Source: Nocardiopsis sp. CC223A | GTDB lineage: Bacteria > Actinomycetota > Actinomycetes > Streptosporangiales > Streptosporangiaceae | Direction: 5' to 3' | DNA length: 50,920 nt | Assembly: GCF_030766825.1 (NCBI RefSeq) | Contig: NZ_JASFDV010000049.1 | Location: 1 to 50,920, forward strand | In this document: piece by piece, positions 44,175 through 50,920 of the stretch | Layout of the letters: each line of letters opens with the position of its first letter | Position numbering within the stretch: position 1 is the stretch's first letter | Position numbers and translations under genes: made by a program | The notes under the pieces: model-generated | Told to the model about the DNA's origin: nothing | What the model saw: the letters and a program-made list of their open reading frames with translations, nothing else | Database searches by the model: none

Positions 44175-45053
44175 ATGAGTGGCGACAACATTTTCACCGG
44201 CCTGGTCGAAGAGCACCAGGGCGACGCCCGCTGGGCCTTCGGCACCGGCTTCACCGACGCCCTCGCGGGCGTCGACACCACCCTGCCCGCCGGGGTGGAC
44301 GGCGCCGACCTGGCCCTGTACTGCCAGATGCTCGGCGACGACGCGCTGATCCAGGCCCAGCGGCTCATCGACTGGGTCACCGACGCGCCCGAGCTGGAGG
44401 AGGAGGTGGCACTGGCCAACATCGCCCTGGACCTGCTCGGCCAGGCGCGCCTGCTGCTGGCCCGCGCCGGCCAGGCCGACGGCACCGGCCGGGACGAGGA
44501 CGCCTTCGCCTACCACCGCGCACCGCGCGAGTTCCGCAACGTGCACCTGGCCGAGGCGCCCCGCGGCGACTTCGCCCGCGCCGTCGTCACCCTGCTGGTG
44601 CTCTCCAGCCACCGGCTGGCCCTGTTCACCCGGCTGGCCGACAGCGTCGACCCGGTGATCGCCGCCATCGCCGCCAAGGGGGTCAACGAGCTGGCCTACC
44701 ACCGCGAGTACGCGGTGTCCTGGGCGCTGCGCCTGGGCGACGGCACCGACTACTCGCACGAGCGCCTGGCACAGGCCGTCGCCGACGTGTGGCCGCTCAC
44801 CGGCGAGCTGTTCGCCGCCCACCCCGTCGAGACCCGCCTCGCGGGCCTGAACGCGGCCGTGGACCCCGTCACCGTCCGCGACGAGGTCCACGCCGTGCTC
44901 ACCCAGGTCCTCACCGAGGCCACCCTGCCCGCCCCCGGCCCCTTCCCCGAGGCCGCGGTGGCCGGACGCGAGGGCCGCCACACCCCGGGATTCACCCCCC
45001 TGCTGGACGAGCTCCAGAAGGTGGCCCGCGAGAACCCGGAGGCGACATGGTGA
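44175..45053 (+). CDS. paaC: Phenylacetyl-CoA 1,2-epoxidase subunit C
   Basis: This 292-aa subunit is the ferritin-like structural partner of PaaA; it has the fold but not a full di-iron site. DDALIQAQRLIDW, ALANIALDLLGQARLLL and NELAYHREYAVSW mark the family helices. It is 40 bases after paaB, with GAGGAACAG before the ATG. It overlaps paaD by seven bases. Confidence 0.95.
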   Translation: MSGDNIFTGLVEEHQGDARWAFGTGFTDALAGVDTTLPAGVDGADLALYCQMLGDDALIQAQRLIDWVTDAPELEEEVALANIALDLLGQARLLLARAGQADGTGRDEDAFAYHRAPREFRNVHLAEAPRGDFARAVVTLLVLSSHRLALFTRLADSVDPVIAAIAAKGVNELAYHREYAVSWALRLGDGTDYSHERLAQAVADVWPLTGELFAAHPVETRLAGLNAAVDPVTVRDEVHAVLTQVLTEATLPAPGPFPEAAVAGREGRHTPGFTPLLDELQKVARENPEATW

Positions 45054-45568
45054 CCACCGCACCGGTCCGCGACACCGAGCGCGCCCGCGCCGCGGCCGCC
45101 GCCGTGACCGACCCCGAGCTGCCCATGCTCACCCTCGCCGACCTGGGCATCCTGCGCCGGGTGGAGATCGACGGGGCGGGCACCGTACAGGTGTGGATCA
45201 CCCCCACCTACTCCGGCTGCCCGGCCCTGGCCGAGATGCGGGTGGACGTCGACCGGGCGGTGCGCGCCGCCGGGTTCGACGCCGTCGAGGTGCGCACCGA
45301 GCTGTCCCCGGCCTGGACCACCGACTGGATCACCGACGAGGGGCGGCGCAAGCTCGCCGAGCACGGCATCTCCCCGCCGGGGGCCGCCCCCCGCCGGGAG
45401 GCCGGGCCCGTCCCGCTGACCCTGCTGCCCACCCGGACCGCCCCGCGCTGCCCGCTGTGCCGGTCGGCCGACACCGAGGAGCTGTCCCGGTTCGGGGCGA
45501 CCTCCTGCAAGTCGCTGCACCGCTGCCGGTCCTGCCTCGAACCGTTCGAGCACGTCAAGGAGATCTGA
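45047..45568 (+). CDS. paaD: Phenylacetate degradation protein PaaD
   Basis: This is a 173-aa member of the MIP18/SufT-like group needed for maturation or iron-sulfur supply of the epoxidase. The N-terminal VTDPELPMLTLADLGILR and PTYSGCPA are hallmarks. The C-terminal four-Cys zinc/Fe-S finger is CPLCRS and CRSC. The ATG overlaps the paaC stop by seven bases; the GTG directly after it is an alternative. Confidence 0.93.
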   Translation: MVTTAPVRDTERARAAAAAVTDPELPMLTLADLGILRRVEIDGAGTVQVWITPTYSGCPALAEMRVDVDRAVRAAGFDAVEVRTELSPAWTTDWITDEGRRKLAEHGISPPGAAPRREAGPVPLTLLPTRTAPRCPLCRSADTEELSRFGATSCKSLHRCRSCLEPFEHVKEI

Positions 45569-45570
45569 CC

Positions 45571-46671
45571 GTGACCACACCCGTCACCGACGCCCCCGCG
45601 GCCCCGCGCCGCGGGTCGGTGTTCCACCGGCTGCGCGTGGCCGCCGTCGAGAAGCTGTGCGACGACGCCGTCGCCGTGAGCTTCGACGTGCCCGACCACC
45701 TGGCCGCGGAGTTCGCGTTCGCCCCCGGGCAGTCGCTGACGCTGCGCCGGGAGGTCGACGGGGCGGAGGAACGGCGCAGCTACTCCATCTGCGCGCCCGC
45801 GGGCGACGCGCCCCGGGTGGGCGTGCGCCTGGTCGCGGGCGGGCTGTTCTCCACCTGGCTGGTGGAGGAGGTGCGTCCCGGCGACGAGATCGAGGTGGGC
45901 GCGCCCACCGGGCGGTTCTGCCCGGACCTGTCCACCGCCGCCAGGCACGTGATGATCGCCGCCGGGTCGGGCATCACCCCGATGCTGTCGATGGCCGCGT
46001 CGCTGCTGCGCCGCACCGACTCCCACGTCACCCTGCTGTACGGCAACCGGCGCAGTGACACGGTGATGTTCGCCGACGACCTGGCCGACCTCAAGGACGC
46101 GTTCGGGCACCGCTTCGAGCTGGTGCACGTGCTGTCCCGCGAGCCGCGCGAGGCCGAGCTGTTCACCGGCCGCCTGGACGGCGCCAAGCTGGAGGCGCTG
46201 CTGGACACCGTCGTCGCGGCCGACGCCGCCGACCACTGGTGGCTGTGCGGCCCCTTCGGGATGGTCGACGACGCCCGCCGGGTGCTGGCCGAGCGCGGTG
46301 TGCCCGCCGAGCGGGTCCACCGGGAGCTGTTCTTCGTGGAGGGCGCCGAGCCGCCGCCCCAGGCGCGCCACGAGGAGCCGGGGGTGGACGGTCCGGCCAG
46401 CGAGGTCACCGTCATCCTGGACGGGCGCACCACCACGCTGACCCTGCCGCGCGGGGTGCCGGTGCTGGACGCCGCCCAGCGGTACCGGCCCGACCTGCCC
46501 TTCGCCTGCAAGGGCGGGGTGTGCGGCACCTGCCGGGTCAAGGTCTGCGACGGCGAGGTGCGAATGCTGCGCAACTACGCCCTGGACGAGGCCGAGGTGG
46601 CGGCCGGGTACGCGCTGTCCTGCCAGGCGCTGCCCGAGACCGACGCCGTGACCGTGGACTTCGACTCTTGA
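45571..46671 (+). CDS. paaE: Phenylacetyl-CoA epoxidase reductase subunit
   Basis: This 366-aa iron-sulfur flavoprotein passes electrons from NAD(P)H to PaaAC. An FAD-binding RSYSICA (near 70) and an NAD-binding GSGITPMLS are followed by CGPFGMVDDA. A C-terminal plant-type 2Fe-2S domain has CKGGVCGTC and the last Cys in LSCQAL. GTG follows AAGGAG by eight bases, two bases past the paaD stop. Confidence 0.95.
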   Translation: MTTPVTDAPAAPRRGSVFHRLRVAAVEKLCDDAVAVSFDVPDHLAAEFAFAPGQSLTLRREVDGAEERRSYSICAPAGDAPRVGVRLVAGGLFSTWLVEEVRPGDEIEVGAPTGRFCPDLSTAARHVMIAAGSGITPMLSMAASLLRRTDSHVTLLYGNRRSDTVMFADDLADLKDAFGHRFELVHVLSREPREAELFTGRLDGAKLEALLDTVVAADAADHWWLCGPFGMVDDARRVLAERGVPAERVHRELFFVEGAEPPPQARHEEPGVDGPASEVTVILDGRTTTLTLPRGVPVLDAAQRYRPDLPFACKGGVCGTCRVKVCDGEVRMLRNYALDEAEVAAGYALSCQALPETDAVTVDFDS

Positions 46672-46685
46672 GCGGGGAGGGCGCG

Positions 46686-47087
46686 GTGCGCAACGAGACC
46701 GCCTGGGCGATGTTCGAGGCCGACCGGGCCTCCAAGAACCTGGGGATGCGCTTGGTGCGCGCCGACCGGGGCATCGCGGTGGTGGAGATGACCGTGGGGC
46801 CGCTCATGGTCAACGGGCACGGGATCGCGCACGGCGGGTTCGTGTTCACACTGGCCGACACGGCGTTCGCGTGCGCCTGCAACGTGGACGGGCGCGGGGT
46901 CACCGTGGCCTCGGGGGCCGACGTCACGTTCGTGGCCCCGGCCCATGAGGGCGACCTGCTGGTGGCCACGGCCGAGGAGCGGACGGTGTTCGGGCGCAGC
47001 GGCGTCTACGACGTCACCGTGCGCCGCGGTGAGGAGGTCGTCGCCGAGTTCCGCGGCCGCAGCCGCACCCTGCCCGCCAGGGCCTGA
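46686..47087 (+). CDS. paaI: Hydroxyphenylacetyl-CoA thioesterase
   Basis: This 133-aa hotdog-fold thioesterase frees CoA from dead-end ring-hydroxylated CoA esters. HGGFVFTLADTAFA holds the family motif and catalytic Asp, and NGHGIAHGG precedes it. The GTG at 46686 follows GGGGAGG by five bases; a TTG at 46668 overlapping the paaE stop (TTGA) is an alternative. It is the last gene of the operon. Confidence 0.92.
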   Translation: MRNETAWAMFEADRASKNLGMRLVRADRGIAVVEMTVGPLMVNGHGIAHGGFVFTLADTAFACACNVDGRGVTVASGADVTFVAPAHEGDLLVATAEERTVFGRSGVYDVTVRRGEEVVAEFRGRSRTLPARA

Positions 47088-47100
47088 CACACGCGCCGGT

Positions 47101-47126
47101 GCCGCCCGGGGGATGCCCCGGGCGGC
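47101..47126 (+). terminator. Terminator of paaABCDEI
   Basis: GCCGCCCGGGG and CCCCGGGCGGC form a perfect 11-bp stem with a 4-base GATG loop, 13 bases past the paaI stop. Confidence 0.75.
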
Positions 47127-47127
47127 A

Positions 47128-47466
47128 CCGGTTCATGCGTGCGGTGGGGTCCGTCGGGTTCGGTCGCGGCGGTTCGGGAGTCCGAGCACCGTCGGTCCGG
47201 GTGCCGTCGTGACGATGATCCGGGCGGTGAGCCGGATTTCGACCGGTTCATGTGCGTGGTGGGGTCCGTCGGGTTCGGTCGCGGCGGTTCGGGAGTCCGA
47301 GCACCGTCGGTCCGGGTGCCGTCGTGACGATGGTCCGGGTCGCGAGCCGGATTTCGACCGGTTCATGTGCGTGGTGGGGTCCGTCGGGTTCGGTCGCGGT
47401 GGTCCGGGAGTCCGAGCACCGTCGGTCCGGGTGCCGTCGTGACGATGATCCGGACCGCGAGCCGGA
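47128..47466. repeat. Three tandem 115-bp repeats
   Basis: Units start at 47128, 47243 and 47358, with an exact 115-base period and only scattered differences. The third unit is the 3' end of the CPBP protease gene. On the minus strand, each unit encodes the same tail, IVTTAPGPTVLGLP followed by R/D-rich residues and a TGA. The array therefore looks like repeated duplication of the gene end. 115 is not a multiple of three, so only one copy is read in frame with the gene. Confidence 0.92.
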
Positions 47467-48127
47467 CCCCGTAGTGCGCCGCCTCGGTGGGGAAGAACCC
47501 CGTGCCGAAGTAGAACCCCGCGTGCACGCCCACAGCCGCCCAGATCGCGCCGGTCCGGAGCCTGCTCGCGGCGCACACCAGCCCGAGCGCCACCGCCCCC
47601 ACCGCGAAGAGGACCCTTTCGAACGTCCCCTGCGCCGGGCTCTGCGAGAACAGGTGGAGCGCCCCGAAGAGCACCGAGGTGAGGACCACCGCCCAGGTCG
47701 CGGAGAGGCGCTCGGTCAGCAGGTCCTGGAGGTTCCCGCGCCACAGCAGTTCCTCGGGCAGGGCCGTGCCCACCACGATCATCGCGATCACCAGCGGGAG
47801 GTAGGCCGGGTTGTCGGGTTCCCAGGCGGTCCACCGGGCCGCGCCCACGGCGACCGCGACGGCGTTGGCACCCAGGAGCGCCAGCGCACCGCCGAGCACG
47901 CCCGCGACCAGGGAGGGCAGGGCCCACCGGTCCCAGCCCAGGCCCGTACCCCGCCAGGGGCGGCCGGTGAGCCGGCGCCAGAGCAGGACCGACCCCACGG
48001 CGACGAGGACGGCGAAGGGACCTGAGAGGATCATGGCGGCCGTGCACAGGAGGGTGAGCAGGATGTCGCCGACGGCCCGCAGGCCGGGGGAGGCACGGGA
48101 GATTCGAGAAGGGGGCGGTGGGGTCAT
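47363..48127 (-). CDS. CPBP-family (CAAX protease-like) membrane metalloprotease
   Basis: This 254-aa multi-pass membrane protein is of the CPBP/Abi family. The three motifs are EELLWRG, with the paired catalytic Glu, FGALHLF, and GVHAGFYFG. Several hydrophobic helices precede and separate them. Members cleave peptides in the membrane, for example in bacteriocin maturation or immunity. The ATG at 48127 starts just before the first helix. The last 30 residues come from the 115-bp repeat unit and are Arg/Pro-rich, so they are probably a non-conserved tail. Confidence 0.82.
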   Translation of the reverse strand: MTPPPPSRISRASPGLRAVGDILLTLLCTAAMILSGPFAVLVAVGSVLLWRRLTGRPWRGTGLGWDRWALPSLVAGVLGGALALLGANAVAVAVGAARWTAWEPDNPAYLPLVIAMIVVGTALPEELLWRGNLQDLLTERLSATWAVVLTSVLFGALHLFSQSPAQGTFERVLFAVGAVALGLVCAASRLRTGAIWAAVGVHAGFYFGTGFFPTEAAHYGVRLAVRIIVTTAPGPTVLGLPDHRDRTRRTPPRT

Positions 48128-48703
48128 TCGACGATCCCGTCCCCGGCGCGGGACGGCGGCCATCGGGGATGTCCCCCGACGGCACCTGGACGCTCCCGTA
48201 CACGCACAGGGGATATCCCTGAGGTCACGGTCCCGGCTACGGCGGCGTCCGGCCGGCCCCACCGGTCGTGGACACGCGCTCTCGGGTGCGGACATGGAGG
48301 TGCCCGGGGGCGCCGTCGGGTGGGGACGGCGCGCTCCCGGGCACAGGCCGGGCCCATGTCCCCCAACATGGGCCCAGCGGGTGCGGCCGGGGTGCACGGG
48401 GTGCGGTCCGGCCGCTGGGAAGGCGGACGTGGCGGTCGGGTACGTGCCGGAAACCCCCATCGCCGGCACGAGCGCTCACGTTCGCACATGGTCTCGTTGT
48501 GACGCCTCCGGACCCGTGGGTGCGGGTTCCGTCCGCGTTCATCTGGGATAACGTGTCGCGGCGGACGGATGTTCCCGGCTAGCACGTTTCTTGGGGGATG
48601 TCCAGGTCACACTCGCCGACGCCGCCCCCGGGCCCGGCCCGGTAGCGTCGGGGACGCGCCCGCCCCGGGCGCACACCGCCGACGACAGGAGGACGCACCC
48701 ACC
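48128..48703. other. Gene-free region with two strong hairpins
   Basis: I see no convincing gene in these 576 bases. A long hairpin spans 48301-48343 (TGCCCGGG and GCGCCGTC arms pairing with GACGGCGC and CCCGGGCA). A second, at 48350-48375, has GGGCCCATGT and ACATGGGCCC arms. TGGGATAAC near 48543-48551 could be an extended -10 of the hydroxyglutarate oxidase gene. The hairpins could be terminators or a structured RNA. Confidence 0.4.
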
Positions 48704-49909
48704 ATGGCCGACCGGAGCATCGGCGTCGTCGGCGCCGGGATCGTCGGGCTCGCCACGGCCCGTGAACTGATCCTGCGCCGCCCCGGCACCCGCGTGGTGG
48801 TGCTGGAGAAGGAGGACCGGGTGGCGGTCCACCAGACCGGCCACAACTCCGGTGTGGTGCACGCCGGCATCTACTACGAGCCCGGCGGACTCAAAGCGCG
48901 GCTGTGCACGCGCGGCCGCGACCTGCTGCGCGACTACTGCGCGGAGCGGGGGCTGCCGTACCAGGAGTGCGGCAAGCTCGTCGTCGCGCTCACCCCGCAG
49001 GAGGTGGCCCGGCTGGACGCCCTGCACGCCCGGGCCGATGCCAACGCCGTCCCCGGGCTGCGCCGTGTCGGACCCGAGGGGATCCGTGAGATCGAGCCGC
49101 ACACCACCGGCCTGGCCGCCCTGCACTCCCCGCGCACCGCCATCACCGACTACACCCGGATCGCCCGCTCCCTCGCCGACGACATCACCGCGGCCGGGGG
49201 CGAGATCCGCTTCGGCGCCGCGGTCACCGGTATCGTCCCCGCCGGGGACGGGGTGCGCGTCACCGCCGGGGGCGAGGACCTGCGCGTCGACGAGCTGGTC
49301 GTGTGCGCGGGCCTGCACGGCGACCGGGTGGCCCGGGCCGCCGGAGACGGGGACGAACCCAGGATCGTGCCGTTCCGGGGCGAGTACATGCTGGTACGCC
49401 CGGAGAAGGCGCACCTGGTGCGCGGCCTGGTCTACCCCGTGCCCGACCCCCGCTACCCGTTCCTGGGCGTGCACTTCACCCGCCGGATCTCCGGGGAAGT
49501 CGAGGTCGGCCCGAACGCGGTGCCGGCCCTGGCCCGCGAGGGCTACCGGCGCTCCGACATCCGCCTCGCCGACCTGCGCGACACCCTCACCTGGCCCGGT
49601 TTCCGGGCCATGGGCAGGCGCCACTGGCGCACCGGGATCGCGGAGATGTACGGATCGTTCTCCAAACGCGCCTACATGCGGGCCGCCCGGCGGTACATCC
49701 CCGGGATCGGGCCGGCCGACGTCGTGCGCGGCGGCGCGGGTGTGCGCGCCCAGGCCGTGGACCGCGACGGCACCCTCGTGGACGACTTCCGCATCCACCG
49801 GGTCGGGCCGGTCACGGCGGTCCGCAACGCACCCTCGCCCGCCGCCACCTCGTCCCTGGCCATCGCCGAGCACATCGCCGACGTCCTCGACGGCGGCCCG
49901 CTGCGCTGA
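48704..49909 (+). CDS. lhgO: L-2-hydroxyglutarate oxidase
   Basis: This 401-aa FAD-dependent oxidase of the DAO/LhgO group converts L-2-hydroxyglutarate to 2-oxoglutarate. GVVGAGIVGLATA is the FAD dinucleotide motif. HQTGHNSGVVHAGIYYEPGG is the diagnostic N-terminal stretch, and FRGEYMLVRP, PFLGVHFTRR and RAQAVDRDGTLVDDF match the family. It has AGGAGG 12 bases before the ATG. It is a metabolite-repair enzyme, probably membrane-associated. There is no obvious link to the paa genes. Confidence 0.92.
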   Translation: MADRSIGVVGAGIVGLATARELILRRPGTRVVVLEKEDRVAVHQTGHNSGVVHAGIYYEPGGLKARLCTRGRDLLRDYCAERGLPYQECGKLVVALTPQEVARLDALHARADANAVPGLRRVGPEGIREIEPHTTGLAALHSPRTAITDYTRIARSLADDITAAGGEIRFGAAVTGIVPAGDGVRVTAGGEDLRVDELVVCAGLHGDRVARAAGDGDEPRIVPFRGEYMLVRPEKAHLVRGLVYPVPDPRYPFLGVHFTRRISGEVEVGPNAVPALAREGYRRSDIRLADLRDTLTWPGFRAMGRRHWRTGIAEMYGSFSKRAYMRAARRYIPGIGPADVVRGGAGVRAQAVDRDGTLVDDFRIHRVGPVTAVRNAPSPAATSSLAIAEHIADVLDGGPLR

Positions 49910-49994
49910 GGCGGAGAACGACCGGGCCGGAACGGGCGTCACAGGGTGCGGAACCGGGAATCCTCCGGAGGCGACACCGATCAGGGAAGGCCCG

Positions 49995-50884
49995 ATGAGC
50001 ACCCCCACCACCCCCGAGCCGGCCGTACCCGCCCCGATCGCGCCCCTGGGGCCGCCCCCGGGCCTGACACCCCTGACCGACGCCGACCCCCGCACCCTGG
50101 GGCCCTACCGCCTGGCGGGCCGTATCGGCGCGGGCGGCATGGGCGCCGTCTACGGGGGCGTGGGCCCCGACGGGCGGTGCGTCGCCGTCAAGACCGTGCA
50201 CGCCCGCCACGCCCGCAGGCGCCGTTACCGGGAGGCGTTCGCGCGCGAGGTGGAGATGCTGGGCCGGGCCCGCGGCATCGGCACCGCCGCGCTGTACGCC
50301 GCCGACGTCGCCGCCAAGGTGCCCTGGCTGGCCTTCGAGTACATCCCCGGCCGCGACCTGCGCGCCCACGTGCGCGCGTTCGGTCCGTTGGAGGGGGAGA
50401 TGCTGCGGGCGTTCGCCGTCGGCACCGCCGAGGGCCTGGCCGCCCTGCACGCCGCGGGGATCGCCCACCGCGACATCAAGCCCGGGAACGTGGTGCTGTC
50501 CCCGACCGGTCCCAGGATCGTCGACTTCGGCATCGCCACCGAGATCGGCGCGGACCGGTCCACCGACCGCTCCGCCTCCTACGGCACCCCCGGCTGGGTG
50601 GCGCCCGAGCGCTACGCCGGGGCCACCGCGGCCCCGGCCGCCGACGTGTTCGCCTGGGGCGGTCTGGTGGCGCTGGCCGCCACCGGCCGCGACCCGTTCG
50701 GCGGCGGGACCCCGCAGGAGCTGCGGGCCCGGGTCGAGGCGGGGGAGTACGACATCGACGGGGTCCCCGACACCCTGCGGCCCCTGGTGGAGGCGGCGCT
50801 GTCGGTGGACCCGGCGGCGCGCCCCCGCGCCGTGCGGCTCATGCGCGCCCTGCTGCCCGAACCCGGTGCGTTCGGCCTGACCGC
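49995..50884 (+). CDS. Serine/threonine protein kinase, N-terminal part
   Basis: This gene runs off the window. About 297 residues of genuine sequence form a Hanks-type kinase domain: G-loop GRIGAGGMGAVYGG, ATP lysine in VAVKTV, catalytic HRDIKPGN, DFGIA, and an activation loop ending GTPGWVAPERY. A Pro-rich leader of about 35 residues precedes the kinase. Membrane and sensor domains would lie downstream and are missing. The reading frame stays open to the last base, but the codons after 50884 come from probable adapter sequence and should be ignored. Confidence 0.92.
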
Positions 50885-50920
50885 AGATCGGCAGAGCGAC
50901 GTGGAGGGAAAGAGAGCCGA
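50885..50920. other. Probable Illumina adapter at contig end
   Basis: The last 36 bases align without gaps to the TruSeq adapter read-through sequence that begins AGATCGGAAGAGCG and continues to AGGGAAAGAG. I count about seven mismatches in 36. It is far less GC-rich than the region around it. It should be trimmed. Confidence 0.85.

Noticed and set aside
47128..47466. Repeat array considered as CRISPR
   Set aside because: The 115-bp units are contiguous with no unique spacers and derive from a gene end.
48237..48582. Small frames over the hairpin region
   Set aside because: Pro/Arg-rich, several overlapping on both strands, none with a proper ribosome site or family match.

Overview
The window comes from a very GC-rich actinomycete chromosome. 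GTG and TTG starts, 4-nt stop/start overlaps, an XRE/DUF397/ATP-binding regulatory triad, remnants of MmyB-type regulators, and an actinobacterial phenylacetate locus with PaaR-type operators all fit a Nocardiopsis- or Streptomyces-like organism. The genus is an inference. The last 36 bases look like Illumina adapter sequence, so the right edge is probably a contig end.

1-13.4 kb holds ordinary and accessory genes. They are a serine hydrolase behind a KstR-like palindrome, a UvrA-like ABC protein divergent from a WYL regulator, and a secreted purple-acid-phosphatase-like enzyme with PHO-box-like repeats. A compact operon follows (82-aa protein, polyprenyl diphosphate synthase, MpaB/Lcp-type oxygenase), then an AGCS amino-acid symporter and threonine deaminase (ilvA).

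13.4-22.3 kb is a worn region. It carries a LysR-SDR-dehydrogenase operon, a TetR/SDR/F420-type reductase unit with a readable operator, small hypothetical genes and five broken genes. The broken genes are a frameshifted membrane protein, two MmyB-regulator remnants, a frameshifted hypothetical gene, and a NUDIX gene with an in-frame stop.

22.3-32.3 kb is the most unusual part: seven tightly coupled genes on the minus strand and two on the plus strand. They encode an alanyl-tRNA-synthetase-core-like protein, a glycosyltransferase, a divergent seryl-tRNA synthetase, a histidine phosphatase, two APH-fold kinases, an archaeal-type S-adenosylmethionine synthetase, a TPR-type regulator and a 6PGDH-like reductase. 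No NRPS or PKS is present. I read it as a candidate tRNA-dependent natural-product or nucleoside-conjugate pathway.

32.3-37 kb holds the XRE/DUF397/ATPase triad, then MFS-RidA and an Rrf2 regulator that share an operator-like motif. 37-47.1 kb is a phenylacetate degradation locus: paaK divergent from a thiolase/hydratase/dehydrogenase/isomerase operon, then paaABCDE and paaI. Identical PaaR-type palindromes precede both plus-strand units; paaR and paaZ are not in the window. 47.1-50.9 kb holds a 3 x 115 bp tandem repeat that grew out of the 3' end of a CPBP protease gene, an L-2-hydroxyglutarate oxidase, and a truncated Ser/Thr kinase.
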